A stretch of 64,000 bases of DNA from CBDCVN01 sp965223585 (GTDB lineage Bacteria > Deinococcota > Deinococci > Deinococcales > Trueperaceae): NCBI GenBank assembly GCA_965223585.1, contig CBDCWW010000020.1, positions 1 through 64,000 of the forward strand. Direction: 5' to 3'. Positions 8,507 to 16,334 of the stretch are shown here, in pieces; position 1 is the stretch's first letter, and each line of letters opens with the position of its first letter. Below the pieces are notes generated by a model. That model saw nothing but the letters and a program-made list of their open reading frames with translations. It made no database searches and had not been told where the DNA came from. The position numbers and the translations under genes were made by a program.

Positions 8507-9600
8507 AGATTAAGAATCTGGACATCAAAGAATTAAACATACCATTCAAGGTAAACTTTAAGCATCCCTCTGCTGAACGCAATACTACCGAAGCAGTGTT
8601 GGTCAAGATTGAATCAGAAAATGGTAACGTGGGTTATGGAGAAGGTTGTCCACGTATTTATGTGACGGGCGAAACGGTAGATTCAGCACTAAAATTCTTT
8701 AGTGAGCATAAGCTATCTATCCAAAATATAGAGAGCGTAGATAATCTTAAACAATGGGTGGAGGAGAATAAGGAATCGATTGATAAAAACCCAGCAGTAT
8801 GGTGCGCTATTGAGATAGCATTACTAGACGTACTGGGAAAAGAGCAGAATCAATCAATAGAGGAATTACTATCTCTTCCACCATTACAAGGTGACTTTCA
8901 TTACACTGCTGTATTAGGATCAAGTAATCTTGAAGCATTCCAAAAGCAGCTTGCACAATATGCACGTTTGGGGTTTCATGATTTCAAAGTAAAGATTTCT
9001 GGAGATAGTGAAGAAGATTTAGCAAAACTGAAAATGATAGAAGGGCTTGAAAATCGTAATACTAGAATTAGGCTGGACGCTAATAATCTATGGCATGATG
9101 GAAATGAGGCTATTACCTATCTAAAACAATTGGATGCGGGATTCTTTGCTATAGAAGAACCTATAAAAGCTAATCAATATGATGAACTTTCTACCATAGC
9201 CAAAATTCTGAATACCAGAATTATTCTTGATGAAAGTTTTCTAAGAGAAGAGCAATTTTCAGAAATACAAACCAGTCCTGAGATATGGATAATCAATATT
9301 CGTATTTCAAAGATGGGTGGAATATTGCGCTCCCTGTCTGTTGCTAAAAAAGCTAAAAAGTTAGGCATTCCTATTATCATTGGTGCTCAAGTTGGTGAAA
9401 CCAGCATCCTCACAAGAGCCGCCCTCACAGCTGCCAATACTTACAGCGACATTCTACTTGCTCAAGAAGGTGCGTTTGGCACGTATCTACTGAAAGAAGA
9501 TATTACAAAAGAGCCGCTTATGTTTGGAAAAAGTGGTGTCCTATCCAACAATAGTGCCTCATCTGGCTTGGGGCTTTTAATAGTACAGATGCTGCTATAG
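8503..9600 (+). CDS. Enolase-superfamily enzyme (dipeptide epimerase / MLE / OSBS-like)
   Basis: A 365-residue protein with the full catalytic set of the muconate-lactonizing subgroup. The KxK motif is FKVKI with K162 and K164. Metal ligands are D192 (RLDANN), E218 or E219 (FFAIEEP) and D243 (IILDES). The opposite lysine is K270 (RISKMGG). With both lysines present it could epimerise, cycloisomerise or dehydrate a carboxylate substrate through a Mg-stabilised enolate. The dipeptide-epimerase class fits the upstream GH3 enzyme, which makes amide bonds; that link is inference. Start overlaps the GH3 stop by 4 nt. A TAG ends it, but the same frame stays open for 60 more codons. Confidence 0.8.
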   Translation: MKIKNLDIKELNIPFKVNFKHPSAERNTTEAVLVKIESENGNVGYGEGCPRIYVTGETVDSALKFFSEHKLSIQNIESVDNLKQWVEENKESIDKNPAVWCAIEIALLDVLGKEQNQSIEELLSLPPLQGDFHYTAVLGSSNLEAFQKQLAQYARLGFHDFKVKISGDSEEDLAKLKMIEGLENRNTRIRLDANNLWHDGNEAITYLKQLDAGFFAIEEPIKANQYDELSTIAKILNTRIILDESFLREEQFSEIQTSPEIWIINIRISKMGGILRSLSVAKKAKKLGIPIIIGAQVGETSILTRAALTAANTYSDILLAQEGAFGTYLLKEDITKEPLMFGKSGVLSNNSASSGLGLLIVQMLL

Positions 9601-9783
9601 CAAGGGTTTAAGAAAGAGCATTATTACTTTAAGAATGCTGATGGGAAGCAGTTAGAAATTATTGGTAATTGGCATGGGCGTGGGGCTAAGTTTTTAGCAA
9701 GAGTTCGACATGGTTGGTCAAAAGTTGTTCTAGACACAAATATAAAGAGTAAAATTGAGAATCACTTGGTCACCATCGTATAG
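9601..9783 (+). other. In-frame open extension after the enolase-superfamily stop
   Basis: After the TAG at 9598-9600 the same frame continues without stop for 60 codons to a TAG at 9781-9783, encoding a plausible protein-like stretch (EHYYFKNADGKQLEIIGNWH, then a basic tail). It has no start codon of its own near its beginning. It may be a fused remnant of another gene or an extension lost by a nonsense change. I do not recognise the domain. Confidence 0.35.
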
Positions 9784-10294
9784 TCCTCCAAAAAAGTCTT
9801 TTCCTTCTAGGAAAACTCCCTCTGTGAGCATGTCATTCTGAGGAGCAGGCCCTTACCCTTACAAGGACAGGCAAGGGTAAACGGCGAAGAATCTCAGACA
9901 GCGTTAACGCATGAGAGATCCTTCGCTGCGCTCAGGATGACATTCCTCGCATTTATAGGGCAAGAATTTATCTGGACATCTATATAAACGAACCACTTCA
10001 AGAATTTCACTTCCTATAGCTTACAATTGAATTGGACTACCCGCACTAATCAAAATCAACCATAGCCATCATTTGCTCAAACGTATTGAACTAATTGGCA
10101 AGACAAAAGCTGTAGTGTGCTACCCTATTACTCCAGCTTCACCGCTCGATTCGTTGGGCGTATTTTTATGATTTTCATGTCCTAATGGTGCTATATTGAG
10201 GATATTGTACAGGTTTTAGTAGCACCAAGACAACCTATAACTCAAAGCTGTTTTTAGCAGTGGAGAGCACAACTAGTCTCTCAGGAGGAATTTT
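9784..10294. repeat. Intergenic region with dispersed palindromic repeat
   Basis: From about 9828 to 9945 lies a copy of a dispersed repeat whose arms read CATTCTGAG and CTCAGGATGACA, with GCGTTAACGC between. Related copies are at 41,889-41,975 and, split by an intron, at 47,640-47,662 plus 48,366-48,440. Near 9966 an ATTTATCTGGACAT motif is shared in inverse orientation with 41,868. The region ends with a terminator-like hairpin at 10143-10168. Confidence 0.5.
10143..10168 (+). terminator. Terminator-like hairpin with TTCG loop
   Basis: CGCTCGA (10143-10149), TTCG, then TTGGGCG (10154-10160) pair with two G-U wobbles, followed by TATTTTTA. It lies 360 nt past the last complete gene on the plus strand and may end the GH3 operon transcript. 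Confidence 0.5.
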
Positions 10295-10795
10295 ATGTGT
10301 AATTCTACTTTGCTTACTAAATTAGTAACCCTTATAGGTATTATTATTGGTCTAAGTCTATTTAATTACCCTGCAATGGCTCAAGAAGCTTTTATTGGTG
10401 AAATTAGGATGTTTGGTATCAGCTTTTGTCCGCGCGGTTGGACAGAGACAAATGGACAAGAGTTGCCCATTGTTGGAAATGAAGAGTTGTTTTCCCTTCT
10501 AGGAACCACATATGGGGGAGATGGGCGCACTACCTTTGCTCTTCCAGATCTACGTGGTCGTGTCCCTATAAATCACGGTCAGGGTGCTGGTTTATCCAGT
10601 TATCAAATGGGGCAACGTGGTGGTGTAGAGGAAATTCCCTCTCCTTCTTCAGCTACAGTTAATGTTACGCCTAGTGAGGGAAACGGTATTACAGCGATAG
10701 GAGAATTGCGACCTGACAGTAAAGACAATCGACAGCCCTATCTTACAGTACGTTATTGCATAGCGTTAATAGGAATATACCCCTCTCGCAATTGA
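10295..10795 (+). CDS. Exported tail-collar (microcystin-dependent-protein-like) protein
   Basis: A 166-residue protein with a signal peptide (cleavage likely after PAMAQ) followed by a phage tail collar domain (PF07484): FIGEIRMFGISFCPRGW opens it, LFSLLGTTYGGDGRTTFALPDLRGRVPI is the signature, and PYLTVRYCIALIGIYPSRN is the usual C-terminal end. Similar proteins occur on phage tail fibres and as secreted bacterial proteins of unknown role (MdpB-like). A signal peptide on a collar domain suggests a surface or secreted form. GGAGGA ribosome binding site 6-11 nt before the ATG. The next reading frame downstream is a lectin-like remnant. Confidence 0.8.
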   Translation: MCNSTLLTKLVTLIGIIIGLSLFNYPAMAQEAFIGEIRMFGISFCPRGWTETNGQELPIVGNEELFSLLGTTYGGDGRTTFALPDLRGRVPINHGQGAGLSSYQMGQRGGVEEIPSPSSATVNVTPSEGNGITAIGELRPDSKDNRQPYLTVRYCIALIGIYPSRN

Positions 10796-10803
10796 ATAAG
10801 TGA

Positions 10804-11028
10804 GTTTTCGTTGTCTCTGAAAAGGGGCTTCTTAGCAATTTTGTTTGTAGTGCACCAATTGGAAGTTTTGCTAGAACTTGTGTAGATATTCGGGTTGAAA
10901 GCCATATGCTTTTTGCGACTTGCGAACGTATAGATGGTAGTTGGAATGATTCTAGTACAAGCTTTAGAGGTTTCCAACATCCAATTAGCAATTGTGATGG
11001 TAATTTGGTAGATAGTTCAGAGTGTTAA
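10804..11028 (+). pseudogene. Cyanovirin-N homology (CVNH) domain remnant
   Basis: An open frame from 10804 to the TAA at 11026-11028 encodes SFARTCVDIRVESHMLFATC, then ERIDGSWNDSS and NCDGNL. This resembles one CVNH repeat (S-x-T-C, then L-x-A-x-C-x-R-x-D-G, then I-x-N-x-D-G-x-L), a fold of small mannose-binding lectins. It has no ATG, GTG or TTG in the right place, lies in another frame from the collar gene just before it, and has no ribosome binding site, so I read it as a degraded gene or frame-shifted tail. The antisense frames over it are not real genes. Confidence 0.5.
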
Positions 11029-11039
11029 CATAATTAAAT

Positions 11040-13571
11040 TTAGTTTAACTCTTTGCAAAAACTATCTAAAGTTAATTCAATGATCTCTACTAAACTCTGT
11101 GCAGGGGGGCTCTTTTTATCATATCCTAGATCAGAAAGTAACTTTTCTGATCTTTGTTTTATAGGAGATTCTGTATTAGGGTGGTCTTGTACAAACTGTG
11201 CTAGCAAAAGAGCTTGCTCTACTTTACCCTCATTTTGATAAAGTCTAGCAATATTAAGAAGGGCTTCTAACAAACGGGCTTCTATACCCCCTTGCTTTGC
11301 CTTTTGTAAAGAGTGGCATAAATCCTGTTTGGCTTGATCTAGCTTTTGCATTTTGAAATGTACAAAACCACGATTATTGTAAGCTGTAGCTAGTTTTTCA
11401 AGATCGCCTAGCTCTTCAAAATTTTGAATAACACTGCTATAAAAGCTAGCAGCTTCAGAGTAATTTTCTGTGGTTTCTGCAACCCTTCCCAAACATCCTT
11501 CATTTAAAGCCAAGCCGTGACGATATAATGGACCTAATTCTTTATAAATTGCTTGGCTTTGCTCAAAGCTTTGTTTAGCCTTGGTAAATTCTTCTTGTCT
11601 AAGTAGCACTATACCTAAGTTGGTAAGTGTTTTAGCACTTTCAAGTTGCTCATTCTGAAACTCAAAGTGCTTTAGTGCTTCCTCGAGCATCCCCTGAGCT
11701 TCATCTATTCTACCCGATTCAGCTCGTAAACGTGCTAAACTACGCAAATTTATGGCTATTTTTTGATTGTTGCCTAGACTTTTATGCAACTCTAGGCTGC
11801 GCTCCAAGTATTCCTTGGCCAAAGCTTTTTTGCCTATACCTACTAACAGTATTCCCCAACTGTTAAGTATTTCGGCTTCTAGAGAGGTGTCGTTTTTGGC
11901 TCGAGCCAAAGCTAAGCTCTGTTCATAAAAAGGCTCAGCTTCACTATAAGTGCGCCGCTTCATTACTAGACCTAAATTATAAAGGCAACCTGCTCTCTCA
12001 ATACTATCTTTTGCTAAGTTTGATTCTGCCTTACGCAAGATCTTTTCAGCTAAAGACCATGCTTCTAATTCATAGGCAAAATGCCCTTGCTCAGCTAGCT
12101 TTGCTGCCGACAAAATATCACTATCAACAAGCCACTCCCAAGCAGCTTTAGTATTGTCTAATTCTAAAGCAATATCAGTAACCTCTTTCTGTTCTTTTGC
12201 AAATTGATTAGCTACTAACTCTGTGTAGTAAAGGGCATGGCTTTGATAAGTTGAGTAGCTAAGTTCTTTTTCACTAACTAGCTTTTGTTTGGCATAATGT
12301 TTTAAGGCTGGGTGCATAGCATAGCGCCCTGAAGGTTCTCTTGCTAACAAAGATTTATTGACAAAATTTTGTAAAGTGCCTAGTGAAGTGTTAGCTAATT
12401 GCTGAGCAGCCTTCTGGCTGAAGCTACCTCTAAAAACAGCTAGTTTCTTGTAGGCAAGTTGTTCTTCTGTCGTCAAGGTTTGGTAAGAAGTCTCAAACAC
12501 GGTATCTAATCCTCTTTGCTCACTTATTTCTTCAAGGGTGGCAAGACTCTTTTCAAGCTTGGCAGCTATTTCTAAGCAGCTATAGTTTCTAGCTAAGCCT
12601 GCAGCTAACTCTATTCCCAAAGGTAGGCCTTTAAGTAGGTTGTGAATCTTTTCTACAGCTTGGCTGTCCTCTAAGAATAGTTCAAAATTAGTGTCGTATT
12701 GCCTTACAATTTGTAAAAAGAGTGCTTTGGCATCTTCTACAGTCATGCCGTAAATAGGAATAATCTGTTCGATTTGGTAAAGAAAGTCTTGCTTAGGTAA
12801 TGCTATACCTTCACGCGAAGTAGCAATAATTTTTATTTCAGGAGCTGCTTTAAGGATATCTTCTAGCATTTCTGAGATTTGCAAAATGCTTTCAACATTA
12901 TCAAAGATTAGTAACATTTCCTTGTTATGCAAGTAGTCAACAACTTGAGCCTTGCTTTTCTCCTCACTTAAGTCTGCTCCTAAAAGGGGTATACTTAATG
13001 CCTTAGCGAGAAAATTTATTACTTCTTCAACAGTAGTAGTATGGATTAATGATATAAAGTAAATTCCATGAGCAAAGCTACCTAGTTTATTTTGGGCAGT
13101 ATGCAATGCTAAACGTGTTTTCCCTACTCCTCCTACTCCTGTTAGAGTAAGTAGACGACAATTTACCCGTCGCAACTCATAATTGATAGTATTAAGATCA
13201 TCAATACGGCCTACAAACGTAGTACTTAACTGAGGCAGATTATTTGCCGTGGGTGTAAGCATTGAGGTAGTGATCTCGAATGATTCGCCACGTTCAATAG
13301 CTGCTTTAAGTTCCTGAGTTTCTTCTGTAGGTTGTTCGCCAATTTCCTTTGCTAATAAGTTGGCAAAACTACTATAAATTTTTAAAGAGACTCTAGATTG
13401 ACCGTTCAAGTGAGCTAAACGCATAAAACGTTGCACAACTTCTTCATCAAAAGGATCGGTTATACGTAATTGCTCGAGTATTTCCAAAGCTAGCTGATAA
13501 CGTTGAGTTTGCTCTAGCGGAATCAAGCACCTCCTGAATAGCTTTGCGCCAATCCAGACGTAAGGCTTCAC
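11040..13571 (-). CDS. SARP-like regulator, C-terminal part (BTAD end, P-loop ATPase, TPR), frame-shifted from its N-terminus
   Basis: 843 codons are open here, but the first 20 or so are out-of-frame noise. Real homology begins near QTQRYQLALEILEQL, the second half of a BTAD (bacterial transcriptional activation) domain. An NB-ARC-like STAND ATPase follows, with Walker A GVGGVGKTRLAL (about 143-154) and a Walker B-like MLLIFDNVES, and then at least eight TPR repeats to the end. Its N-terminal half (DNA-binding plus early BTAD) lies in another frame at 13447-13986. A single-base shift near 13510-13530 would fuse the two into one protein of roughly 975 residues, like the intact relative at 44810-47425. 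Confidence 0.8.
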   Translation of the reverse strand: MKPYVWIGAKLFRRCLIPLEQTQRYQLALEILEQLRITDPFDEEVVQRFMRLAHLNGQSRVSLKIYSSFANLLAKEIGEQPTEETQELKAAIERGESFEITTSMLTPTANNLPQLSTTFVGRIDDLNTINYELRRVNCRLLTLTGVGGVGKTRLALHTAQNKLGSFAHGIYFISLIHTTTVEEVINFLAKALSIPLLGADLSEEKSKAQVVDYLHNKEMLLIFDNVESILQISEMLEDILKAAPEIKIIATSREGIALPKQDFLYQIEQIIPIYGMTVEDAKALFLQIVRQYDTNFELFLEDSQAVEKIHNLLKGLPLGIELAAGLARNYSCLEIAAKLEKSLATLEEISEQRGLDTVFETSYQTLTTEEQLAYKKLAVFRGSFSQKAAQQLANTSLGTLQNFVNKSLLAREPSGRYAMHPALKHYAKQKLVSEKELSYSTYQSHALYYTELVANQFAKEQKEVTDIALELDNTKAAWEWLVDSDILSAAKLAEQGHFAYELEAWSLAEKILRKAESNLAKDSIERAGCLYNLGLVMKRRTYSEAEPFYEQSLALARAKNDTSLEAEILNSWGILLVGIGKKALAKEYLERSLELHKSLGNNQKIAINLRSLARLRAESGRIDEAQGMLEEALKHFEFQNEQLESAKTLTNLGIVLLRQEEFTKAKQSFEQSQAIYKELGPLYRHGLALNEGCLGRVAETTENYSEAASFYSSVIQNFEELGDLEKLATAYNNRGFVHFKMQKLDQAKQDLCHSLQKAKQGGIEARLLEALLNIARLYQNEGKVEQALLLAQFVQDHPNTESPIKQRSEKLLSDLGYDKKSPPAQSLVEIIELTLDSFCKELN

Positions 13572-13986
13572 GTAAAGCTGATAACTTAGAGATTGTTAAC
13601 ATATACTTATCAAAACCTAGCAGGAAATTACCTTTATAAAGTCTAATTGCTTGCTCCCAGTCTTGTTTTCGTATAGCTTGATTAAATTCTTTAATATCTG
13701 TACCTATCTGCCAGCGTAGCAATGAACCGTTTTCTTCTAAGACAAATTCCTTTAATTTTTGATGCCATTTTAGACTTCTTGCTCGAGTAAGCGATGTTCT
13801 AAGTGCTTGATTACTAAAACCCAACTCTTCTTCTAAAGTTTCACGTGCCAACCATTTATCACTGTCTTCACGACTAGCTAGGTAAAGTAAAAGTACCGTT
13901 TCGCGGTTACGCTTAAGCTCAAAAGTCTCATCAGCTATAGTAATGGCAGGTTTGCCTAAAAGTTGCAAATAGGGCTTGGTTAACAC
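13447..13986 (-). CDS. SARP-like regulator, N-terminal part (winged helix and BTAD start), frame-shifted
   Basis: 179 codons. Residues 1-100 form an OmpR/SARP-type winged helix (LQLLGKPAITIADETFELKR, then RETVLLLYLASRE and TLEEELGFSNQALRTSLTRAR), followed by the first BTAD helices (EFNQAIRKQDWEQAIRLYKGNFLLGF). The reading frame leaves the homology after AIQEVLD and ends in unrelated residues, while the homologous continuation appears in the next frame of the downstream piece. This is one gene broken by a frameshift or a sequencing error. In this family the N-terminal part binds promoter DNA and the ATPase-TPR part senses a signal. Confidence 0.8.
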   Translation of the reverse strand: MLTKPYLQLLGKPAITIADETFELKRNRETVLLLYLASREDSDKWLARETLEEELGFSNQALRTSLTRARSLKWHQKLKEFVLEENGSLLRWQIGTDIKEFNQAIRKQDWEQAIRLYKGNFLLGFDKYMLTISKLSALREALRLDWRKAIQEVLDSARANSTLSASFGNTRAITYNRSF

Positions 13987-14066
13987 ATAGCATAGTACAA
14001 AATAGGGTAGAACTTGTGCAACTACTTTTAGCTTTTAACCAAAGCTTATAGGGATAGAGTTTGATG

Positions 14067-14199
14067 GCTCATGTCAGGTACGAAGATCTTATCTCTCTTG
14101 ATAGGGGATGGAAGCCTATGAGGGTAGTTTTTTATAGCTCATTTTAGGCACAAAGTTACCATCTCCTCTCCCTTGATGGGGGAGGCTGGGAGGGAGCGA
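14067..14199. repeat. Imperfect 70-bp tandem repeat in a 375-bp gap
   Basis: Two units starting GCTCAT at 14067 and 14137 share a similar course: TCTC(T/C)CTTGAT, then GGGGA, then GGGAGG or GAGGGT. Downstream, near 14240-14275, the arms ATCCCAAACCTCTCCC and TTTGGGAGAGGGA form an inverted repeat of a type that is dispersed in many genomes. No gene is seen between 13987 and 14361. Confidence 0.45.
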
Positions 14200-14361
14200 A
14201 CGCACAGAGCATTTCCTAGGTGATCTCAACGATGTTCAACCCTCATCCCAAACCTCTCCCAAGATTTGGGAGAGGGAGGAATGTCTAACCTCAATCACCT
14301 TAGGAGGAATAACTCGCCCTGCAAGCAAGCGCTCTAGCAAATATCCATTTCTAGTCCATTT

Positions 14362-14955
14362 TCAGTATATACATCCTTCTCCCGGCACACAGGTAACACC
14401 AACACCACCATCTATAAACCCTACTATGCTCTCATCGCCTATCACGCTTCCTGTAAGTGAGTGACCAAAAATAGAGCGTCCATCAGCCCTAAGGCCACCA
14501 CTGTTACTGCTATTACCAATAGCATAAACATTAAATAAGAAACCTCCACCCTCTATACCCACATTGCCTTGGGCGTCTAACCAGTAGTAGCCCGGATATA
14601 CTTCACCTAGAGAATAGGCAAGCGCCCAATACTCATCTAAATGTATTTCACGTCCATTAACAAAAACAGATGTGCCACCACCCGAAGCATTAGCTTGTAA
14701 AGGACCACCCAAAGCCAAGCCTGATACTATTTGATTAAGTGCTGGTCCACCTTGCAATCCAACCAAACCAGAAATAGGGTCATACCAATAGTAATTATCA
14801 GGGATGTGGCCATAGTAGCTTTCTAGTGCCCAAAGTGTTTCTGAATCCAAACGAACACTATTAACATAAACATTGCGTGTTGTTTGGGCTAAGCCTAAGC
14901 TAAGGTTAAGAAAAATTAGGAAAATTACAAATGCTTTAAAATTTACTTTATTCAT
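14362..14955 (-). CDS. Exported two-repeat protein of unknown function
   Basis: 197 residues with a clear signal peptide (cleavage after LGLAQ). Two similar modules follow: VYVNSVRLDSETLWALESYYG, then YYWYDPISGLVGLQGGP (about 28-75); and VFVNGREIHLDEYWALAYSLG, then YYWLDAQGNVGIEGGG (about 95-140). The shared pattern is V-x-V-N-G-R-x-L ending Y-Y-W-x-D-x-x-G-x-x-G-x-x-G-G. The C-terminus carries two cysteines (CVPGEGCIY) that could pair. I do not recognise a characterised family; an envelope or secreted role is likely. AAGGAG precedes the start. It stands alone, beside the broken SARP-like regulator. Confidence 0.7.
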   Translation of the reverse strand: MNKVNFKAFVIFLIFLNLSLGLAQTTRNVYVNSVRLDSETLWALESYYGHIPDNYYWYDPISGLVGLQGGPALNQIVSGLALGGPLQANASGGGTSVFVNGREIHLDEYWALAYSLGEVYPGYYWLDAQGNVGIEGGGFLFNVYAIGNSSNSGGLRADGRSIFGHSLTGSVIGDESIVGFIDGGVGVTCVPGEGCIY

Positions 14956-15196
14956 AGAAATATACTCCTTAGATTCGTTTTGTAGGCACTTAATTAATGC
15001 TTACTGAATCAAGGATACTATCGCTTTGTTTCAAAGCTGTTACAATTTTAGAAGCACTCAATTTTGCGACAAATTACTCTGCTTTATTAAAATAATCAAA
15101 GGTCCTTACTCATGATTTCAGCTGATGGAATAATAGTAGGGTAATAATAGGGCCGTCATTTATAGATTGTAGACGTCCATATAAGTCTTTTATGTG

Positions 15197-15229
15197 AAAC
15201 CTCGGAGGTTTTGAAAACCTCCGAGGTTT
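15197..15229. repeat. AAACCTCGGAGGTTT hairpin element
   Basis: AAACCTCGGAGGTTTT (15197-15212) and AAAACCTCCGAGGTTT (15214-15229) form a perfect 16-bp stem around one G. A sibling with arm order swapped is at 59051-59083, and looser relatives with GC arms are at 41809-41840 and 47542-47573. Each lies near a GTCCA(T/G)A-type motif, suggesting one family of small dispersed elements. Confidence 0.65.
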
Positions 15230-15281
15230 GGATTAGCCCTTCATTGCATTGCACTCCCTTCGCTATGCTTCCTTCATCGCG

Positions 15282-15984
15282 GTGGCGATAGGTAGGGCCT
15301 TGCGGCCTTTCCCTCGCCCCAAACGGAGCGTGCGACTTTCACCGCACTCCGCTTTCCAAGTCCATCGCATGTACTGAGTATGGGAAGACTCATCTTTCGA
15401 TGCCAAGGTGCACTAACAGTCTTACAACTGTTATCATCTGCTTTCCTTGGTTTATCTCTTTTCATACCTTTCCTTACCATTTTCTCTGGTAGTCCTTCAC
15501 CTTGTCCTTGCCATTACGGCTAGGCTTTTGGCTACTACGCTACCTCCGTCCTCTATATCACCTGCTGGCATTTTCGCATCCTAAAGGAATTTGTGATATA
15601 GAGTTCCCTAATTCCGAAAGAGGATATTATAGCACCCCTTAGCTGCCTGCTTTACGCCGAGTGGAGTTTAGAAACAGTCTTTAATGAGAAGGAAGTCATT
15701 AAAGCAACCACTTTCCCGTTTTGGGCAGAGCGTATCAGCCAGTTTCGCTCTTCACGCATAACGACGCTATAAGTCTTAGGTAAGACTAGGACACAGGTTT
15801 CTCTCGTCAGCATAGGGTACAGGGCTCGCTTCCTTCCCCCTGGACTGGCTCGAAGGTCGGATTCTTTGTCAGTGGGCTTCCCACCCTAGGATGTGCCACA
15901 TCCTAACGCAGGCCACTCAGCCCTCATATCACTGTTCAAATATGTCTCTCAATAAGAAATACCTTCTTTCGTTAGTAGGCGCAC
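15282..15984 (-). ncRNA. ORF-less group II intron, copy 1
   Basis: A 703-nt element, apparently the same sequence as 47663-48365 in opposite orientation. It begins GTGCG (5' splice consensus) at 15984 and ends AC at 15282. It contains a 34-nt domain V (AGC triad, GAAA tetraloop) and a domain VI with a bulged A eight nt from the 3' end; details are given for the copy at 47663. The upstream exon ends GAAGGA, which pairs with TCCTTC in an intron stem-loop (EBS1). No maturase ORF is present, so mobility or splicing would need a helper in trans. Short frames inside, such as 15274-15480, are not genes. Confidence 0.85.
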
Positions 15985-16334
15985 TCCTTCACTACGTTCT
16001 AGGAGAGCTTCGAGGACAGGCTAGGGCAAACTCAAAATTTTTCTGGACTAATATATACTGAAAACGGGTCAAGAATGGACATTTCTTAGAACACTTACCT
16101 GCAGGGCAAGTTACACCCACCCCCCTAAACCTTCCCTTAAAGAGGGACTTGTAGATTCTCTCCTCTAAGGGCAGAAGGGTTTACCAAGCTGAGGAGCAAA
16201 ATGTTCAAAACTAAGCTATTGGCAGCATATTTGGTAGACTCATAACACCTTTATAGTTATTTTGGACAATATTTCCTCAGCAAACAATTTGGCAGAGTCA
16301 GAAACATTTGACATCTGCTAGCCAGATTTTACTT

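Larger units (their letters stand above)
14956..16334. other. 1.4-kb gene-free region holding a hairpin and a group II intron
   Basis: Contents are a 16-bp perfect hairpin at 15197-15229, a group II intron at 15282-15984 (minus), and flanking repeat DNA (TCGCTATGCTTCCTTCATCG on one side, GAGGACAGGCTAGGGCA on the other). With the intron removed, the flanks resemble 61,376-61,430. The stretch 15,985-16,334 has short low-complexity inverted repeats and no gene. Confidence 0.5.

Noticed and set aside
10743..10991. Minus-strand frames over the CVNH remnant
   Set aside because: The plus-strand frame shows recognisable CVNH motifs; the opposite frames have none.
14200..14290. CRISPR array in repeat-rich gaps
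   Set aside because: The repeats in this and other gaps are imperfect, palindromic and not regularly spaced with unique spacers.
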